64,000 bases of DNA from Haematobia irritans. Lineage: Eukaryota > Arthropoda > Insecta > Diptera > Muscidae. Below are positions 48,571-60,601 of the stretch, piece after piece. Each line of letters opens with the position of its first letter. The stretch's first letter is position 1. A program made the position numbers and the translations under genes. The stretch is from assembly GCF_050003625.1 (NCBI RefSeq), contig NC_134400.1, forward strand, positions 58,408,066 to 58,472,065. Direction: 5' to 3'. The notes under the pieces were generated by a model. The model searched no databases, was not told the origin of the DNA, and saw only the letters and a program-made list of their open reading frames with translations.

Positions 48571-48745
48571 TTTTTTTTAGTTTTGCGACGAACTTTTTTT
48601 TAGGTCGGAACGGAATTCCTGCAAATATTTCATTTCACGAATGTTGAATTCAATTTTTCTGCTTTTATAGACCATTAAGCAGACATATCGCTCTTAAAAT
48701 TGACCGAAATCAATAAGTATTAGTTTTAATTGATATTCCGCTTAC

Positions 48746-48883
48746 CTTATTTCTATTGCAGGATTGTCCATCGCAGCTGGCCAGAGCTTGTTCCTTCACT
48801 TTTATTTCACTGTAAACAATGTCAATGAAACTTCCTAGAACAATAATGAAATCGAACGTATTCCATGCGTCTCCAAAGTAATT
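48746..48883 (-). CDS. Ca-alpha1D: L-type calcium channel alpha-1 subunit, exon for IVS3 and IVS3-S4 linker
   Basis: Forty-six codons in phase 0. [19 protein letters not shown] and [10 protein letters not shown] form voltage-sensor segment IVS3; the following [17 protein letters not shown] is the extracellular IVS3-S4 linker. Acceptor ttaaacag ends at 48884 and the donor is gtaagc from 48745. The next exon found lies 8.4 kb away. The IVS3-S4 linker is a known site of alternative splicing in Cav1 genes, so an additional small exon could sit in that intron; I did not see one. The ORF continues past the donor into intron sequence, which should not be counted as protein. Confidence 0.93.
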
Positions 48884-49152
48884 CTGTTTAATAGAAAGAA
48901 TTAAAAGTAGATGCAAGTAATTACAAAAACACTTTTTTTGCCTCCAACTAATTTTAATTGAAAATTCTTCAATCGTATCAATTAACAACATCAATTAAAA
49001 ATTAATTATCCAATTAAAAACTGAATTGATACAATTAATTTATGTTTAACTGAAACAAATACATTTTATATATTTTTTTTTTAATTAATTTTTGTGATAT
49101 TTTTTTCATATATCAATAACTTAGCTAAAACGTTCATTAATAAGATACCAAC
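48884..49152 (-). other. Calcium-channel intron (269 nt)
   Basis: GT-AG intron between the IIIS6-IVS2 exon and the IVS3 exon. It is AT-rich and contains repeated aattaat/attaatt motifs around 48950-49090; no other feature was recognised. Confidence 0.85.
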
Positions 49153-49624
49153 CTTAAACCTAAATGCTGCAAGTTTAAAAATAAATTCCAATGAGAAAAC
49201 TGCTGTAAATATCATATTAAGGGCATCTAGAATTTCGGAATAGTAGTCCGGTTGCTTGTAGAATTTCATGGCTAGTGTAACCGTGTTTATCATAATCAAC
49301 ACAAAGATGGAATATTCAAATGAGGACGATGTCACAAACCACCAGACTTTATATTGTATACCGTGTTTCGGTATATAACGACGCACTGGCTTGGCTTTCA
49401 ATGCGAATTCTATGCAGTTTCGCTGATTTTTGTCGAGGTCACAGTTTTTATATTCTTGTTCACCCTCATTCTGGAAGGTCACAATAACGAAACCGACGAA
49501 GATATTAACCATAAAGAAGGCTATGATGATAATGTAGATAATGTAATATGCTGCCACAATTGGTCTGAAATTATGGATGGGTCCTCCATCTTCCTGATTA
49601 GAGTCAATTGATACATATAACAGG
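49153..49624 (-). CDS. Ca-alpha1D: L-type calcium channel alpha-1 subunit, exon for IIIS6 to IVS2
   Basis: The exon encodes the end of the repeat III pore loop ([15 protein letters not shown]), transmembrane segment IIIS6 ([19 protein letters not shown]), the short cytoplasmic III-IV linker ([20 protein letters not shown] and following), IVS1 ([20 protein letters not shown]) and IVS2 ([20 protein letters not shown]). Acceptor ttttttag ends at 49625. The donor is gttggt from 49152. It begins with one base that completes a split codon and ends in phase 0. The sequence is highly conserved, as expected for a functional exon, with no stops or frameshifts. The antisense frame also has an open stretch; it is a shadow. 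Confidence 0.95.
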
Positions 49625-50932
49625 CTAAAAAATATAAGATATTTGATTTATAGACAGATAATGAACACTTTAGATATTAAGATATTTTTATGTAAATCAT
49701 AGATAGATATTTTATCCACGAACGAACTCGCAAAAACCATAATGATCGACGAGTTTCTTGAAATGGTTTATTTATACTTATATAAATTACATGCATTTTG
49801 CATTATTTTATATAAATAAAAAATATAGAACAGAAACTCGAGGTTCGAGTCACGGTAGCCGAAATATTTTTCTTGTGGGCACGGAATTTTCTTAAATATA
49901 ATGTGTTAAAGAAAACATATAATAACCCACAAATTTCTTGTAAACATGTATATGTTTAGAGATGTCAGAGACATAGAGAGAATATAAAGAAAATAATAAA
50001 GCTGACGATGGAGAGAGTTTGCGATAAATATCAACGTAACATAACGCAGTGAGGGAATTAAATGAGAGCAACAGGATATTACTCTAATTGACAGACATAT
50101 TTTGTAGTGTATGGGACTGGCTATTAAATGTAGCGTTGGCATATGATGTTTTGGCGATTAGCCTAATTGACAAATCGTACCATATGATCACTAAAATTGT
50201 AAAAAAACTATCAAGAATAGGCTGAAAAGGTTATTTTTTACATTTAAAATAAATTGGTATGAATATCAACCGAAAACAACACAATTGTATGTATTTGGTT
50301 AATAAAACATATTTTCTCGCTAAGCACCTTTGTCTTCTTCTTTCTTTTCTGAATTTTACGATACGTTTACATTTTTCTAACGTTGTGTAATCGTTTATAT
50401 GGGTTGTCGTATGTTCAAAACAAACATCTGTCTCGTAACGGTGCGCTTACGGGCCGTTTCTGGATGCATAACCAGGCCTTTATATAAGTGACACATCACG
50501 TTTTGAAGCTCCGCCGCGAATCAACCGAGGTCGTAGTCCACTTCAAGATGAAATTCGTGCATGGCGGCCAAAACTAGTTGTTGTTGCGGAAACCATTGAT
50601 GCTATGCGCCAACTGATAGTCCAAGATCGGCTTGTGACCTATCGTGAGATTGAGACAACCTTAGGCATTAGCGGGACCATTATATATTCAATACTGCATG
50701 AACATTTGACCCTCAAAATGTGTTCGTGTTGGATCCCGCACAATTTTTCAATCGCTCAAAAAAGGCTAGTGTCGATTGGTGGAAAGAAATGCTCCAAAAA
50801 TACGACCGTGGTGCTTCGAAATACATATGACTTCGTGGCAGGTGATGAATCGTCGATTTACAAAAATCTGTCTTTTATATCATCTAAAATAGGGTTTACC
50901 ATTTCCTGTACTAATTGAACTTTTTCACTTAC
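49625..50932 (-). other. Calcium-channel intron (1308 nt) with transposon fragments
   Basis: GT-AG intron between the IIIP exon and the IIIS6-IVS2 exon. It holds a 5' mariner fragment (about 50500-50875, plus strand) next to the upstream exon and an R-A-like fragment rich in catatgttt motifs and gagaga (about 49890-50160). I see nothing else coding in it. Confidence 0.85.
50500..50875 (+). pseudogene. Degraded mariner transposase fragment (5' half)
   Basis: Readable segments: PPRINRGRSPLQDEIR, AETIDAMRQLIVQDRLVTYR, EIETTLGISGTIIYSILHEH, CSCWIPHNFSIAQK, then in a shifted frame KYDRGASKYI-like text and finally VAGDESSIY, which corresponds to the first catalytic Asp (DESW). This is a mariner of a different subfamily from Himar1. 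The catalytic core beyond the first Asp and both terminal repeats are missing. It is antisense to the calcium-channel gene and ends about 58 nt from the exon ending at 50933. Confidence 0.7.
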
Positions 50933-51079
50933 CTTGGCCATCCTTCGAAAGTCGAAACTGTAAATAGTGTCAGCATAGCTTTTGCTACATCATCAAAGTG
51001 GAATTTGTTGTTTTTCCATTCTCTTTCCTTTAGTCGAGGCTTATTTATGTCTCCATTCTCATAAAACAAATAGGTGCCA
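50933..51079 (-). CDS. Ca-alpha1D: L-type calcium channel alpha-1 subunit, exon for repeat III pore loop
   Basis: This exon encodes 48 full codons of the extracellular IIIS5-pore linker and the repeat III pore helix of a Cav1 channel. Visible motifs are the FYENGD and KEREWKNN linker region, [19 protein letters not shown], and then EGWP, whose glutamate is the repeat III member of the EEEE calcium-selectivity ring. The acceptor ttttcag ends at 51080 and the donor is gtaagt from 50932. One base at the start and two at the end belong to split codons, which fits the next exon exactly. The preceding exon (IIIS5) was not found up to 64000. Family assignment to Cav1 rather than Cav2 rests mainly on the C-terminal exon. 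The gene symbol is the Drosophila one and is used by orthology. Confidence 0.93.
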
Positions 51080-51484
51080 CTGAAAATTTTAAAATAATTT
51101 CATTATTATACACAATAAGGATGTGCACATTTAATGTACTAGAACAAAACAAAATTTTCGCTTAGTCCTCACAAACAATAAATTTATAAATTCTATATTT
51201 TAAAAACAGAAATGGCAAATAAAATGATGTGATTTTCAAACAAGTGTTCGCAAGGAACATGCCCCGATTTGTTTTAACTCGTCTTGGATTAGACATAAAA
51301 ATACAAAAGTAAAACAGTTGAATTTTTAGGTAACAATCTGCGAACTCGATTGCCAAAACAAACCAAAGCATCAGTTTTTAACTGTCTGCTTAATTTTTTT
51401 CAAAGGAGATTTTTTTTAGTTTTGGGTACTATCAAGTAGTTAGAGCACGACTATAACAGTAAGCTTGAATTGAAATTGATTAGG

Positions 51485-51885
51485 TACACTCAAGAAAAAG
51501 TGAAACCTATTTCACTAAAGCCAATTTAACTTTATGTTAGTTAATGTAATTACTATGTTTGCAGAAATTTCCCTTTACTCCAATATTCTTTTTGCGTACG
51601 TTAGTTAAATGAACTAAGACAGGGGCAGTAAAACATTTGGCACTACATTCGTGCAATTTTAAACCCCAATTTTGTACTTCAAACTACAAAAATTTCTTAA
51701 ACAAGTGAATAAAATTAATGATGTTTAATAAATTTTCTTGAATTTATCTAAAAATATTTACTTATTTTTGTGATATGTGTGTGATGTCAGCGTTTGTATA
51801 CTGTTTAGTTAAAATTTCTACAAATAATCTAAATTTTCTAAAATTAACCAAAGATTTTTTTCCTGATGGGTTCACTGTTTTTTAT
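51485..51885 (+). repeat. Repeat R-C, uninterrupted copy
   Basis: Starts cactcaagaaaaagtgaaac after TA, continues with tatttcactaaagccaattt and gttagttaaatgaactaaga, and ends gatgggttcactg. Same order as the split copy 8268-13747. Noncoding. Confidence 0.6.
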
Positions 51886-52394
51886 GTTTATTATTCTATG
51901 ATTTGCATTAAAGTTGCCTTTCTGCCACCCAAATATGATACAACTTGATGCAAAAATATTAAGTAAAATTTCAAAATAGTAGGGCGACTGCAGCAAATGT
52001 GATACATTAGTTTTTTTTTTATCTAACAATATACACGGAAAACACATTAGGCTCAAAATCTACTAAAAGTAGATTTGAAATCCCTTTTTTATAAGGCAAA
52101 TGACATTTCAAATCTGGGTAAAATGGATTTTGGAAGTGTAATGTGAATGAGGTATAACAATATACACGGAAAACAAGTGTCTTGTAAATTACATGACCAT
52201 TTTAACTTCCACATTAGTTCAAAAAATTTACTCTAGTATAGTTAATTTTTCGTAACCACAACGAAAATTAACTTAGTTGAAGGAAAACTTGTAATATTTC
52301 AGTATTTTTTTTAGTTCATTAACTACGAAATGGGAGAGATTATTCCTTAAATAAATTTCCAACACAGTAGTTAATGCATCGTTGATTGTATAAT
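51886..52394. other. Stretch without recognised gene
   Basis: Contains ttaggctcaaaatctactaaa and aaggcaaatgacatttcaaatc (52045-52150), also present in diverged form at 42245-42345, so another old repeat is likely. Nothing coding was seen. Confidence 0.45.
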
Positions 52395-54612
52395 AAACAA
52401 GTAAGTATAGTAGAAAGTCGGGCGGGGCCGACTATATCATACCCTAAACCACCATTACAGAATTAGTAATCATAAGCATTTGTGGGGTAACATATAGGTC
52501 TGGGAGATAAACCACAGTTGCATATTTAAGAAAATTAAGGGGTACATGTCTATGGGTCCTTTGTGTCAATCTGACTATAGCTCATAGTCAATGTCGCCAG
52601 GGAAAATGTTCGGTTTACCCTACAAGGACAAACAAAGTTCCCTACTTTCCCATACATTCCCAAACAATTTTCCCTACTATATTTTTCGTTAAATTTAAAA
52701 AATTTTACAAAACAAAAATGGTTCTAAGTACTTTATTATCTCAAAACATGAATATTCAACGCATATAACTTAGAATATAAATTTGTATTACCACCACGGT
52801 TGCCACAGTTGGTAGAATTCTACCCAAATTAGTAATCTTTTTTGTTAAATCTCTATAAAAATAAAATTTTGGAAAAAGTTTCTATAAACAAATTTTTGTG
52901 AGAAATGTTTCTATAGAAATAAAATTTTAACAATAAATTCTATAGAAATAAAATTTTGAGAAAAGATTCCACAGAAATAAAATTTTGAGAAATTTTTTTA
53001 TAGAAATAATATTTTGAAAAAAAATTCTATAGAAATACAATTTTGACAAAATGTTTTATAGAAATAAAATGTTGACAAAATTTTCTACAGGAATAAAGTT
53101 TACCACACATTGTTAAAGATCAAGCCTTGCCGGCTTCTAATTTCCTCCTCTAGAGCTACCAAAATGTAAAAATTATTACAAATTGTGTTGAGTGAAAATG
53201 TCCTACATTGTGGCCCTACGTCCCTACAGGACGCTAAATATTAGAAAAACCCTACATATAGGGAATTTCCCCTACTTCTAGCAACACTGGCTGTGTTGAT
53301 ATTGCGCCTACGGAGTTAGTATGCCTCTAATATTGAGCCCATTATTAAAAAAGAGAAAATCGTTAAATTAGTGTGGGTAATAAATACAAATTTGTAAACA
53401 TCGAGCAATATTCTTATGTAAGAGCTACAAGTGTGTATAAGTACAATCGGCTAGTACATCAAAATTTGAAATTTGAGTAACATTGGTTAATAAATAAGAG
53501 TACTATGGCCAAATTTGGGAAAATCGAGCGATGCATATATATGGAAGCGATATCTAAATCTGAACCAATTTGCATAATATTTTGCGGGTTTGATTAATAC
53601 CACAAAAGGTTACCTTGTAAGTAAGATCAGTTACGAAATGAGGCCTGTATGGTCAAACATAAGGTTATAAGGGTGAATTTTTCAAAATCGGGCGATACAT
53701 ATATGAGAGCTATATCTAAATTTTAACCGATTTCTATGAAATTTTGCCCATATAGTTAGTACTACAGAGGACTGGATCTAGCCAACTTTTAGTAAGATCG
53801 GATAATAAATAAGGGTTCTATGACCAAATTTAGAAAAATCGGGCTATACATATATATGGGAGCTATATCTAAATCTGAACCGATTTCGATGATTTTTTGC
53901 ACATATAGTTAGTGCTACAGAAGACTACATTTAGCCAAATTTGGGTAAGATCGGTTGATAAATAAGGGTTTTATGGCCAAATTTAGAAAAACGGGCGGTA
54001 CATATATATGGGAGCTATAGCTAAATCTGAACCGATTTCGATGATTTTTTGCACATATAGTTAGTGCTATAGAAGATTATATTTAGCCAACTTTGAGTAA
54101 GATCGGTTGATAAATAAAGGTTTTGTGGCCAAATTTTGGAAAATCGGGCGATACATATATATGAGAGCTATATCTAAATCTGAACCGATTTGGATGAAAT
54201 TTTGCAGACTTGAAGGGCGATGGAAAAGATTACCTTTTGCAAATTTGGTGACGATCCGTTTGAAAAAACGCGCAACGTGACCCCATTTGTCGAAATCGGG
54301 CGATACATATATATGGGAGCTATATCTAAATTTGATCCGATTTCTTCCAAATTCAATAGCGTTCGTCCTTGTGCCCAAAAAACTCCCTGTACCAAATTTC
54401 ATCAAAATCGGTTAATAATTGCGACCGGAATCCTGTGAACAACAAATACATGGAGAGACGGACGGACACCAAGCGCTAGATCGACTCAGGAGGTGATTCT
54501 GAGTCGATCGGTATATATTTTATGGGGTCTAAAATCAATATTTCTGGTAGGCACATTTTTTGGCCGATCAAACTTATTATACCCTGACCACTATGTGGTT
54601 TAGGGTATAAAA
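52395..54612 (+). mobile_element. Family H2 repeat (DINE-1/mini-me-like)
   Basis: Hairpin end at 52395-52450 (aacaagtaagtatagtagaa, then gtcgggcggggccgac, then tatatcataccctaaaccac). A 29-bp-type tandem at 52855-53100 (agaaataaaattttgacaaa) follows, then units with tatatatgggagctatatct at 53851, 54003 and 54156 (spacing 152 and 153 bp), a short gacggacgg tract (54458), and the far end gaccactatgtggtttaggg. The overall plan is that of H1 and H3 with different unit sequence. Confidence 0.6.
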
Positions 54613-55025
54613 ATACATAGGCAATATAAAAATCTACAAAATGTGGACAATTTACTAGAAAAATTAACTTAATTAATTAACTTGACCACATTACCGATTC
54701 GTACGATGGCTACCTACAGCTTATTCCCATTTTTACTGTAAGTTGGAGTATTTTCCCTCACATTGGAAATTTTAGATAAAGTGGAATAAAAAGTAGTTAA
54801 TATAATCCTTGGCGGGGTATATGATTTTTTATAGATTCCTCGTAAATTTGGAATATATTTTACCTTAAGGTGAGTACTATGTTCGGGTTTTTCACCAAAA
54901 CACTAAACTAAAAGTACAAAAATATGTATGAAGACGATTACATTTTGATCAAGTCTTACCAAATAATGGAAGGAAAAGATCCAAGGAATTAATTGCAAAT
55001 AATTTTATATTTATATATTAATTAA
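54613..55025. other. Stretch without recognised gene
   Basis: AT-rich spacer between two H-type repeats; no coding or structural signal seen. Confidence 0.5.
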
Positions 55026-56906
55026 TTAAAACAAGTATATACGGCCGTAAGTTCGGCCAGGCCGAATCTTATGTACCCTCCACCATGGATTGCGTAGGAA
55101 CGTCTACTAAAGGCTGTCATCCACAATCGAATTACTTGGGTTTCGATAACACTTGCCGATGGCAAGGTATCGTAAAACTTTTTAACACTGTCTTCTAAAT
55201 TGTAAGTTAGTCCATAAGGGGTATATATTAAACAAAAAAAGGCCGATTAAACACGTATATAATTCAGTTTGACAAAATTTTCTATAGAAATAAAATTTTG
55301 ACAAAATTTTCTATAGAAATAGAAACTTGACAAAATTTTCTATAGAAATAAAATGTTGACAAAATTTTCTATAAAAGTAAAATGTTGACAAAATTTTCTA
55401 TAGCAATAAAATTTTGACAAAATTTTCTATAGAAATAAAATTTTGACAAAATTTTCTATGGAAATAAAATGTTGGCAAACATTGCTATAGAAATAAACTT
55501 TTTACAAAACTTTCTATAGAAATGAAATTTTGACAAAACTTTCTATAGTAATAAAATTTGACAATTTTTACATGGCTATTAGAGGCCATGTACTAACGAA
55601 ATGTACCAAATTTCAACCGCATCGGATGACTTTTGCTCCTCCAAGAGGCTCCGGAGGTCAAATCTGGGGATCGGTTTATATGGGAGCTATATATAATTAT
55701 GGACTGATATGGACCAATTTTTGCATGCTTGTTAGAGACCGTATACTAACATCAGGTACCCAATTTCAAACGGATCGGATGAATTTTGCCCCTCCAAGAG
55801 GCTCCGGAGGTCAAATCTGGGGATCGGTTTATATGGGAGCTATATATAATTATGGACCGATATGGACCAATTTTTGCATGGTTGTTAGAGACCATATACT
55901 AACACCACGTACTAAATTTCAATTGGATCGGATGAATTTTGCTCATCCAAGAGGCTCCAGAGTTCAAATCTGGGGATCGGTTTATATGGGAGCTATATAT
56001 CATTATGGACCGATATGGACCAATTTTTGCATGCTTGTTAGAGACCGTATACTAACATCAGGTACCCAATTTCAAACGGATCGGATGAATTTTGCCCCTC
56101 CAAGAGGCTCCGGAGGTCAAATCTGGGGATCGGTTTATATGGGAGCTATATATAATTATGGACCGATATGGACCAGTTTTTGCATGGTTGTTAGAGACCA
56201 TATACTAACACCACGTACCAAATTTCAATCGGGTAGGATGAAGTTTGCTCCTCCAAGAGGCTCCGGAGGTCAAATCTGGGGATCGGTTTATATGGGAGCT
56301 ATATATATTTATGGGCCGATATGGACCAATTTTTTCATGGTTGTTAGAGACCGTATACTAACATCAGGTACCAAATTTCAACCGGATCGGATGAATTTTG
56401 CCCCTCCAAGAGGCTCCGAGGATCGGTTTATATGGGGGCTATATATAATTATGGACCGATATGGACCAATTTTTGCATGGTTGTTAGAGACCGTATACTT
56501 AGACCACGTACCAAATTTCAACCGGATCGGATGAATTTTGCTGCTCCGGAAGGCTCCGCAAGCCAAATTTGGGGATCGGTTTATATGGGGGCTATACGTA
56601 AACGTGGGCCGATATGGCCCATTTTCAATACCATCCGACCTACATCAATAACAACTACTTGTGCCAAGTTTCAAGTCGATAGCTAGTTTCGTTCGGAAGT
56701 TAGCGTGATTTCCACAGACGGACGGACAGCCGGACAGCCGGACAGACGGACAGACGGACGGACGGACGGACATGCTTAGATCGACTCAGAATTTCACCAC
56801 GACCCAGAATATATATACTTTATGGGGTCTTAGAGCAATATTTCGATGTGTTACAAACGGAATGACAAAGTTAATATACCCCCATCCTATGGTGGAGGGT
56901 ATAAAA
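55026..56906 (+). mobile_element. Family H3 repeat, third location, opposite orientation
   Basis: Starts with aaacaagtatatacggccgt and the palindrome ttcggccaggccgaa, then ccctccaccatgg. A 29-bp tandem (gacaaaattttctatagaaa) lies at 55262-55560. Units of 153 bp with atcggtttatatgggagcta run from 55667 to 56600, then a (GACG/GACA)n tract (56722-56772) and gaatatatatactttatggg, ending in tatggtggagggtataaaaa. The 334-codon open frame (55530-56534) is made of the repeat units and carries no domain. Confidence 0.65.
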
Positions 56907-57421
56907 AGTAACCGTGAAAACAAGCTGGTTTTCAGCTTGAAAACTGAACATAGTATTCAGCTTTATCCTGTAGATGGAATTCCAACTAATCAATAAATGT
57001 GCTACTGAAAATTAAGTGACAAGAGAGCAATGAAATCATGTGAGGGGGTTTGTAGAGACATTTTGTGTATATCTCGTATGAGTGTTTGTTATTGCGTCTT
57101 TTATGCTGTTGTTGGTTGTTTTGCTTTTAGAGACAGTGTGGATGAATTTCTGGAACGTTCCTTGTTTGTTGTTGGTATCTTTTGTGGTGATAGTTGTTTT
57201 GTTGCAAAAGCGAGATCAGAAAGGGATAGGGTGTGTGGAGTAGTTGTTTTCTTACTGCTTTTGTTTTCCTGTACTGTATGTATGTGTCCTTATATGACTA
57301 TTTGTGTCTTCGAGTTTTATTGCAGCATTCAGTTCTTTTGATGCATTTATGGTGTGAACACGTGGTTTTTATTGAAAACAAAAAAATTGCGTGAAGTATT
57401 GGTATTCGTTAATGAAAATAC
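56907..57421. other. Stretch without recognised gene
   Basis: Between the H3 repeat and the LTR element. The open frame 57030-57341 (cysteine- and valine-rich) has no motif that I recognise and lies in GT-rich sequence; I do not support it as a gene. Confidence 0.4.
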
Positions 57422-57742
57422 TGTTACGAATGTGATATTTCTAGATATAAGTTTATTTAAATTATTTTCCGTTAATTTAAATTTAAAATTGTAACGATAA
57501 AATTACGTCATAACTTGTTAGAGTCATTTCTGTATTTTCTAGTACTTTCCCAAACATCTTTTGTGTTCTTAGTTTTCCAATCGTTCATTGTAAAAGCAAC
57601 GCCTTTTGTTTTACTTATCGTTATAGTTGTAGTAATTATGCCTGCACGACATCTACCAGATAGTAGAATGCACTAGATTATTAGCCAAGACAATGAGCAT
57701 AAGCCTAAAAGTATGTGTGCCATATCACCTGTACAATAACGC
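57422..57742 (+). repeat. Left LTR remnant of the gypsy-type element
   Basis: Matches the first three quarters of the right LTR (tgttacgaatgtgatatttc, aacatcttttgtgttcttag) and then the LTR variant with cacctgtacaataacgcc. The rest of the LTR and the primer-binding site are deleted; internal sequence follows directly. Confidence 0.75.
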
Positions 57743-57760
57743 CCTATAGCAAATAAATCT

Positions 57761-58468
57761 AGAATAAAATGCTATAACTGTGATAAGGCTGGACATCTTT
57801 CCCGGGAATGTAAAGCGTGGCGTAAAACGTCGGGGTCAATCTCGCCATCTCCATTAAACAATAATCGTAATAAGGCGACCACAAAGCCAAGCGACTCAAA
57901 TTTAAGTTTTGCGAATAATAGAAAAGGTGACAAACAAGTTATTGACCAAGCTTTGACTAGAAGGCATTGCAATCTAGAAAGCACACACTTCTCGAAAGCT
58001 GAACCAAAGGAGACAGTTGTAAATGTCAGGCAGTTACATATCGAATCTGGCACAGACTGGTCAATAGAGCAACGTAAAGATCCCATTCTGAGAAAAATTA
58101 TTTCGGCAAAAGAAGAAAATAAGAGACTCAGCAGGAAAAACGTCGCAGCCGAGAGTCTACTTATGAAATCATATTGGGCTCAATGGGACAGTCTATGTCT
58201 GGTCAACGGAATCCTGCAACGTAAATGGGAAAGTGAAGATGGCAAGAATATCCGAAACTTGATAATCGTGCCAGATTCCAAAGTAAAGGATGTTTTGACG
58301 GAATGCCATAATGGACCTAGTGGAGGTCACTTAGGAATAACCAAAACAGCCGAGAAAGTGAAGCAACGATTCTACTGGGTTGGATGCCAGAAATCAATTG
58401 CTGAATGGGTGAAAAATTGTGAGAAGTTCATAAAGGCGAAAGGGTCAAGACGAAAAAGTAGAGGATAG
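57761..58468 (+). pseudogene. Gag zinc knuckle fused to integrase N-terminal domain
   Basis: One open frame joins RIKCYNCDKAGHLSRECKAW, a complete CCHC knuckle (C-x2-C-x4-H-x4-C), to an integrase zinc-binding region (LTECHNGPSGGHLGITKTAE, then FYWVGCQKSIAEWVKNCEKF). The HHCC finger has lost its last cysteine (NCEKF instead of CxxC). The whole pol region from protease through RNase H is missing between them, by an in-frame deletion at roughly 57890-58000. The frame ends in a stop at 58466-58468. Confidence 0.75.
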
Positions 58469-58496
58469 CATTTACAATTAAGAAATCATTTAATAT

Positions 58497-59441
58497 TGTT
58501 ACGTTTTTATATTGAGGCGTATTTAATTACCCGATAATTAAAACACAGTTCTTTTCAAATAACGACAATCTACAATTTATTTGTTTAACTGATTGATTTC
58601 ACTTATTTGCTCTACGATGTGTACTGCATAAACTTAAGCTTACGACTGACTTGACAGCTCTCTCCGCTAGGGGTTTATATACCGAGATATGACGATTTCG
58701 AATGCTCTCGCTAATTGGACTACAACCTTTTAGATTAATCTACTACTATCTGGTACACACATATTTATCGGCTTATGTTCATTGTCTTGGTTATCTAGAA
58801 CATTCTATCGGGCGTTATTGTACAGGTGATATGGCACACATACTTTTAGGCTTATGCTCATTGTCTTGGCTAATTATCTAGTGCATTCTACTATCTGGTA
58901 GATGTCGTGCAGGCATAACATAAGTGATTATGGTCATATTACTACAATTATAACAATAAGTAAAACATAAGTTATACCACATCTGACACCAATTGTTACG
59001 TTTTTATATTGAGGCGTATTTAATTACTCGATAATTAAAACACAGTTCTTTTCAAATAACGACAATCTACAATTTATTTGTTTAACTGATTGGTTTCACT
59101 TATTTGCTCTACGATGTGTACTGTATAAACTTTAGCTTACGACTGACTTGACAGCTCTCTCCGCTAGGGGTTTATATACCGAGATATGACGATTTCGAAT
59201 GTACTCGCTAATTGGCCTATGGTCATATTACTACAATTATAACAATAAGTAAAACAAAATGCGTTACTTTTACAATGAACGATTGGAAAACTAAGAACAC
59301 AAAAGATGTTTAGGAAAGTACTAGAAAATAAAGAAATGACTCTAACAAGTTATGACGTAATTTTATCGTTACAATTTGAAATTTAAATTAACGGAAACTA
59401 ATTTAAATAAACTTAAATCTAGAAATATCACATTCGTAACA
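58497..59441 (-). mobile_element. Opposite-strand LTR-PBS-LTR fragment of a related element
   Basis: Read on the minus strand: a full LTR (59441-58994, 448 bp), then a primer-binding-site-like attggtgtcagatgtgg (58993-58977) and a truncated second LTR ending at 58497 with cgtaaca. So an internally deleted relative of the same family inserted backwards into the integrase region. The flanks are atat and atac, so the target duplication is at best imperfect. Confidence 0.65.
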
Positions 59442-60060
59442 ATACAAACGATTTTCAAATGTTAGCACTTTTCTTCAATTGAACTGAAACAAAACTTTCC
59501 TCATTTATCGCTAGTTTAATAGCATTTTCCACATACTTTTCTTTTACTATTTGATATTTTCCCATGGATTCGAATTTTAGGTTTTAAATACGACCAGAGT
59601 TTAATTACTTCTCTTGCTCTCTCTCTCTCTCTTGAGAGAACTTCATTTAATTTATTGGAGCTACAATGACCTAATGTCCATATTTGTGCAACTGTAGTGT
59701 TCCCATAGAGGCATACAAGTTGGCCAATATCAAAGTGCCTTGAAAACTATGTTGAAGTTTTGGTTGACAACTTCAATACTACGAGTATTATAATGTGGTA
59801 GCAAAAAACGAGGTGAAGGTGTCACAAGAAGCCTTTGCAAATGTTTATCCAATTTTCTGGTCGTCCAACCAAACCAAATGACAGTCTAACCCAACTCTAA
59901 CGTTTGTCCGTCTTTCCAACTGCATCGGGATCCATCAGTCTGGCCTGTCTTACTTGTCCACAGCGCTAAGACAAAAGTGGTGCACACGTGTTCGCCTGAA
60001 TTCAAAACAGAAACACAAATTTTGTTCATTCATTCGGACATTCAAACAAATGTGAGCATA
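59442..60060. other. Unassigned segment inside the LTR element
   Basis: About 600 bp between the opposite-strand LTR and the integrase core, including a (ct)n run at 59612-59630. It does not read as integrase and I do not recognise it. Confidence 0.45.
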
Positions 60061-60601
60061 ATGGAAATGAAAGAATAGCAATGGACGTTGCAGGCCCTTT
60101 CCCAGTAAGTAATTCTGGAAATCGATATGTCCTTGTGGTCATGGACTACTTCAGCAAGTGACCAGAAGTTTATGCCATTCCTAACCAAGAGGCGAAGACG
60201 ATTGTAGATGTAGTCGACAAGAACTGGATATGTCGCTACGGTGTGCCGACCGAGATACACTCAGACCAAGGAAGAAATTTTGAATCTACCATATTCAAAT
60301 AGATGTGTGACTCCCTTGGTATCAAGAAAACAATGACTACGCCATTGCATCCACAGTCTGATGGCATGGTAGAAAGGTTTAATCGCACCCTGGAAGAACA
60401 TCTTCGAAAGGTGGTAGATAACGGCCAACGAGACTGGGACGAGCATATACCAAAGTTTTTGCTGTCGTATAGATCAGCCATACACGATTCTACGTCACGA
60501 ACACCGGCCCAGGTTCTATTCGGAACGGAATTGAAGTTGCCCGGAGATTTGATATTCGGCGCTACACCCAATGAGCTCGCCATGGAAGAAACCAGTAACT
60601 A

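Noticed and set aside
55530..56534. 334-codon plus-strand open frame
   Set aside because: Same reason: tandem 153-bp units of an H3 repeat.
57030..57341. 103-codon open frame between H3 and the LTR element
   Set aside because: No recognisable motif, low-complexity GT-rich composition, no splice or promoter context.
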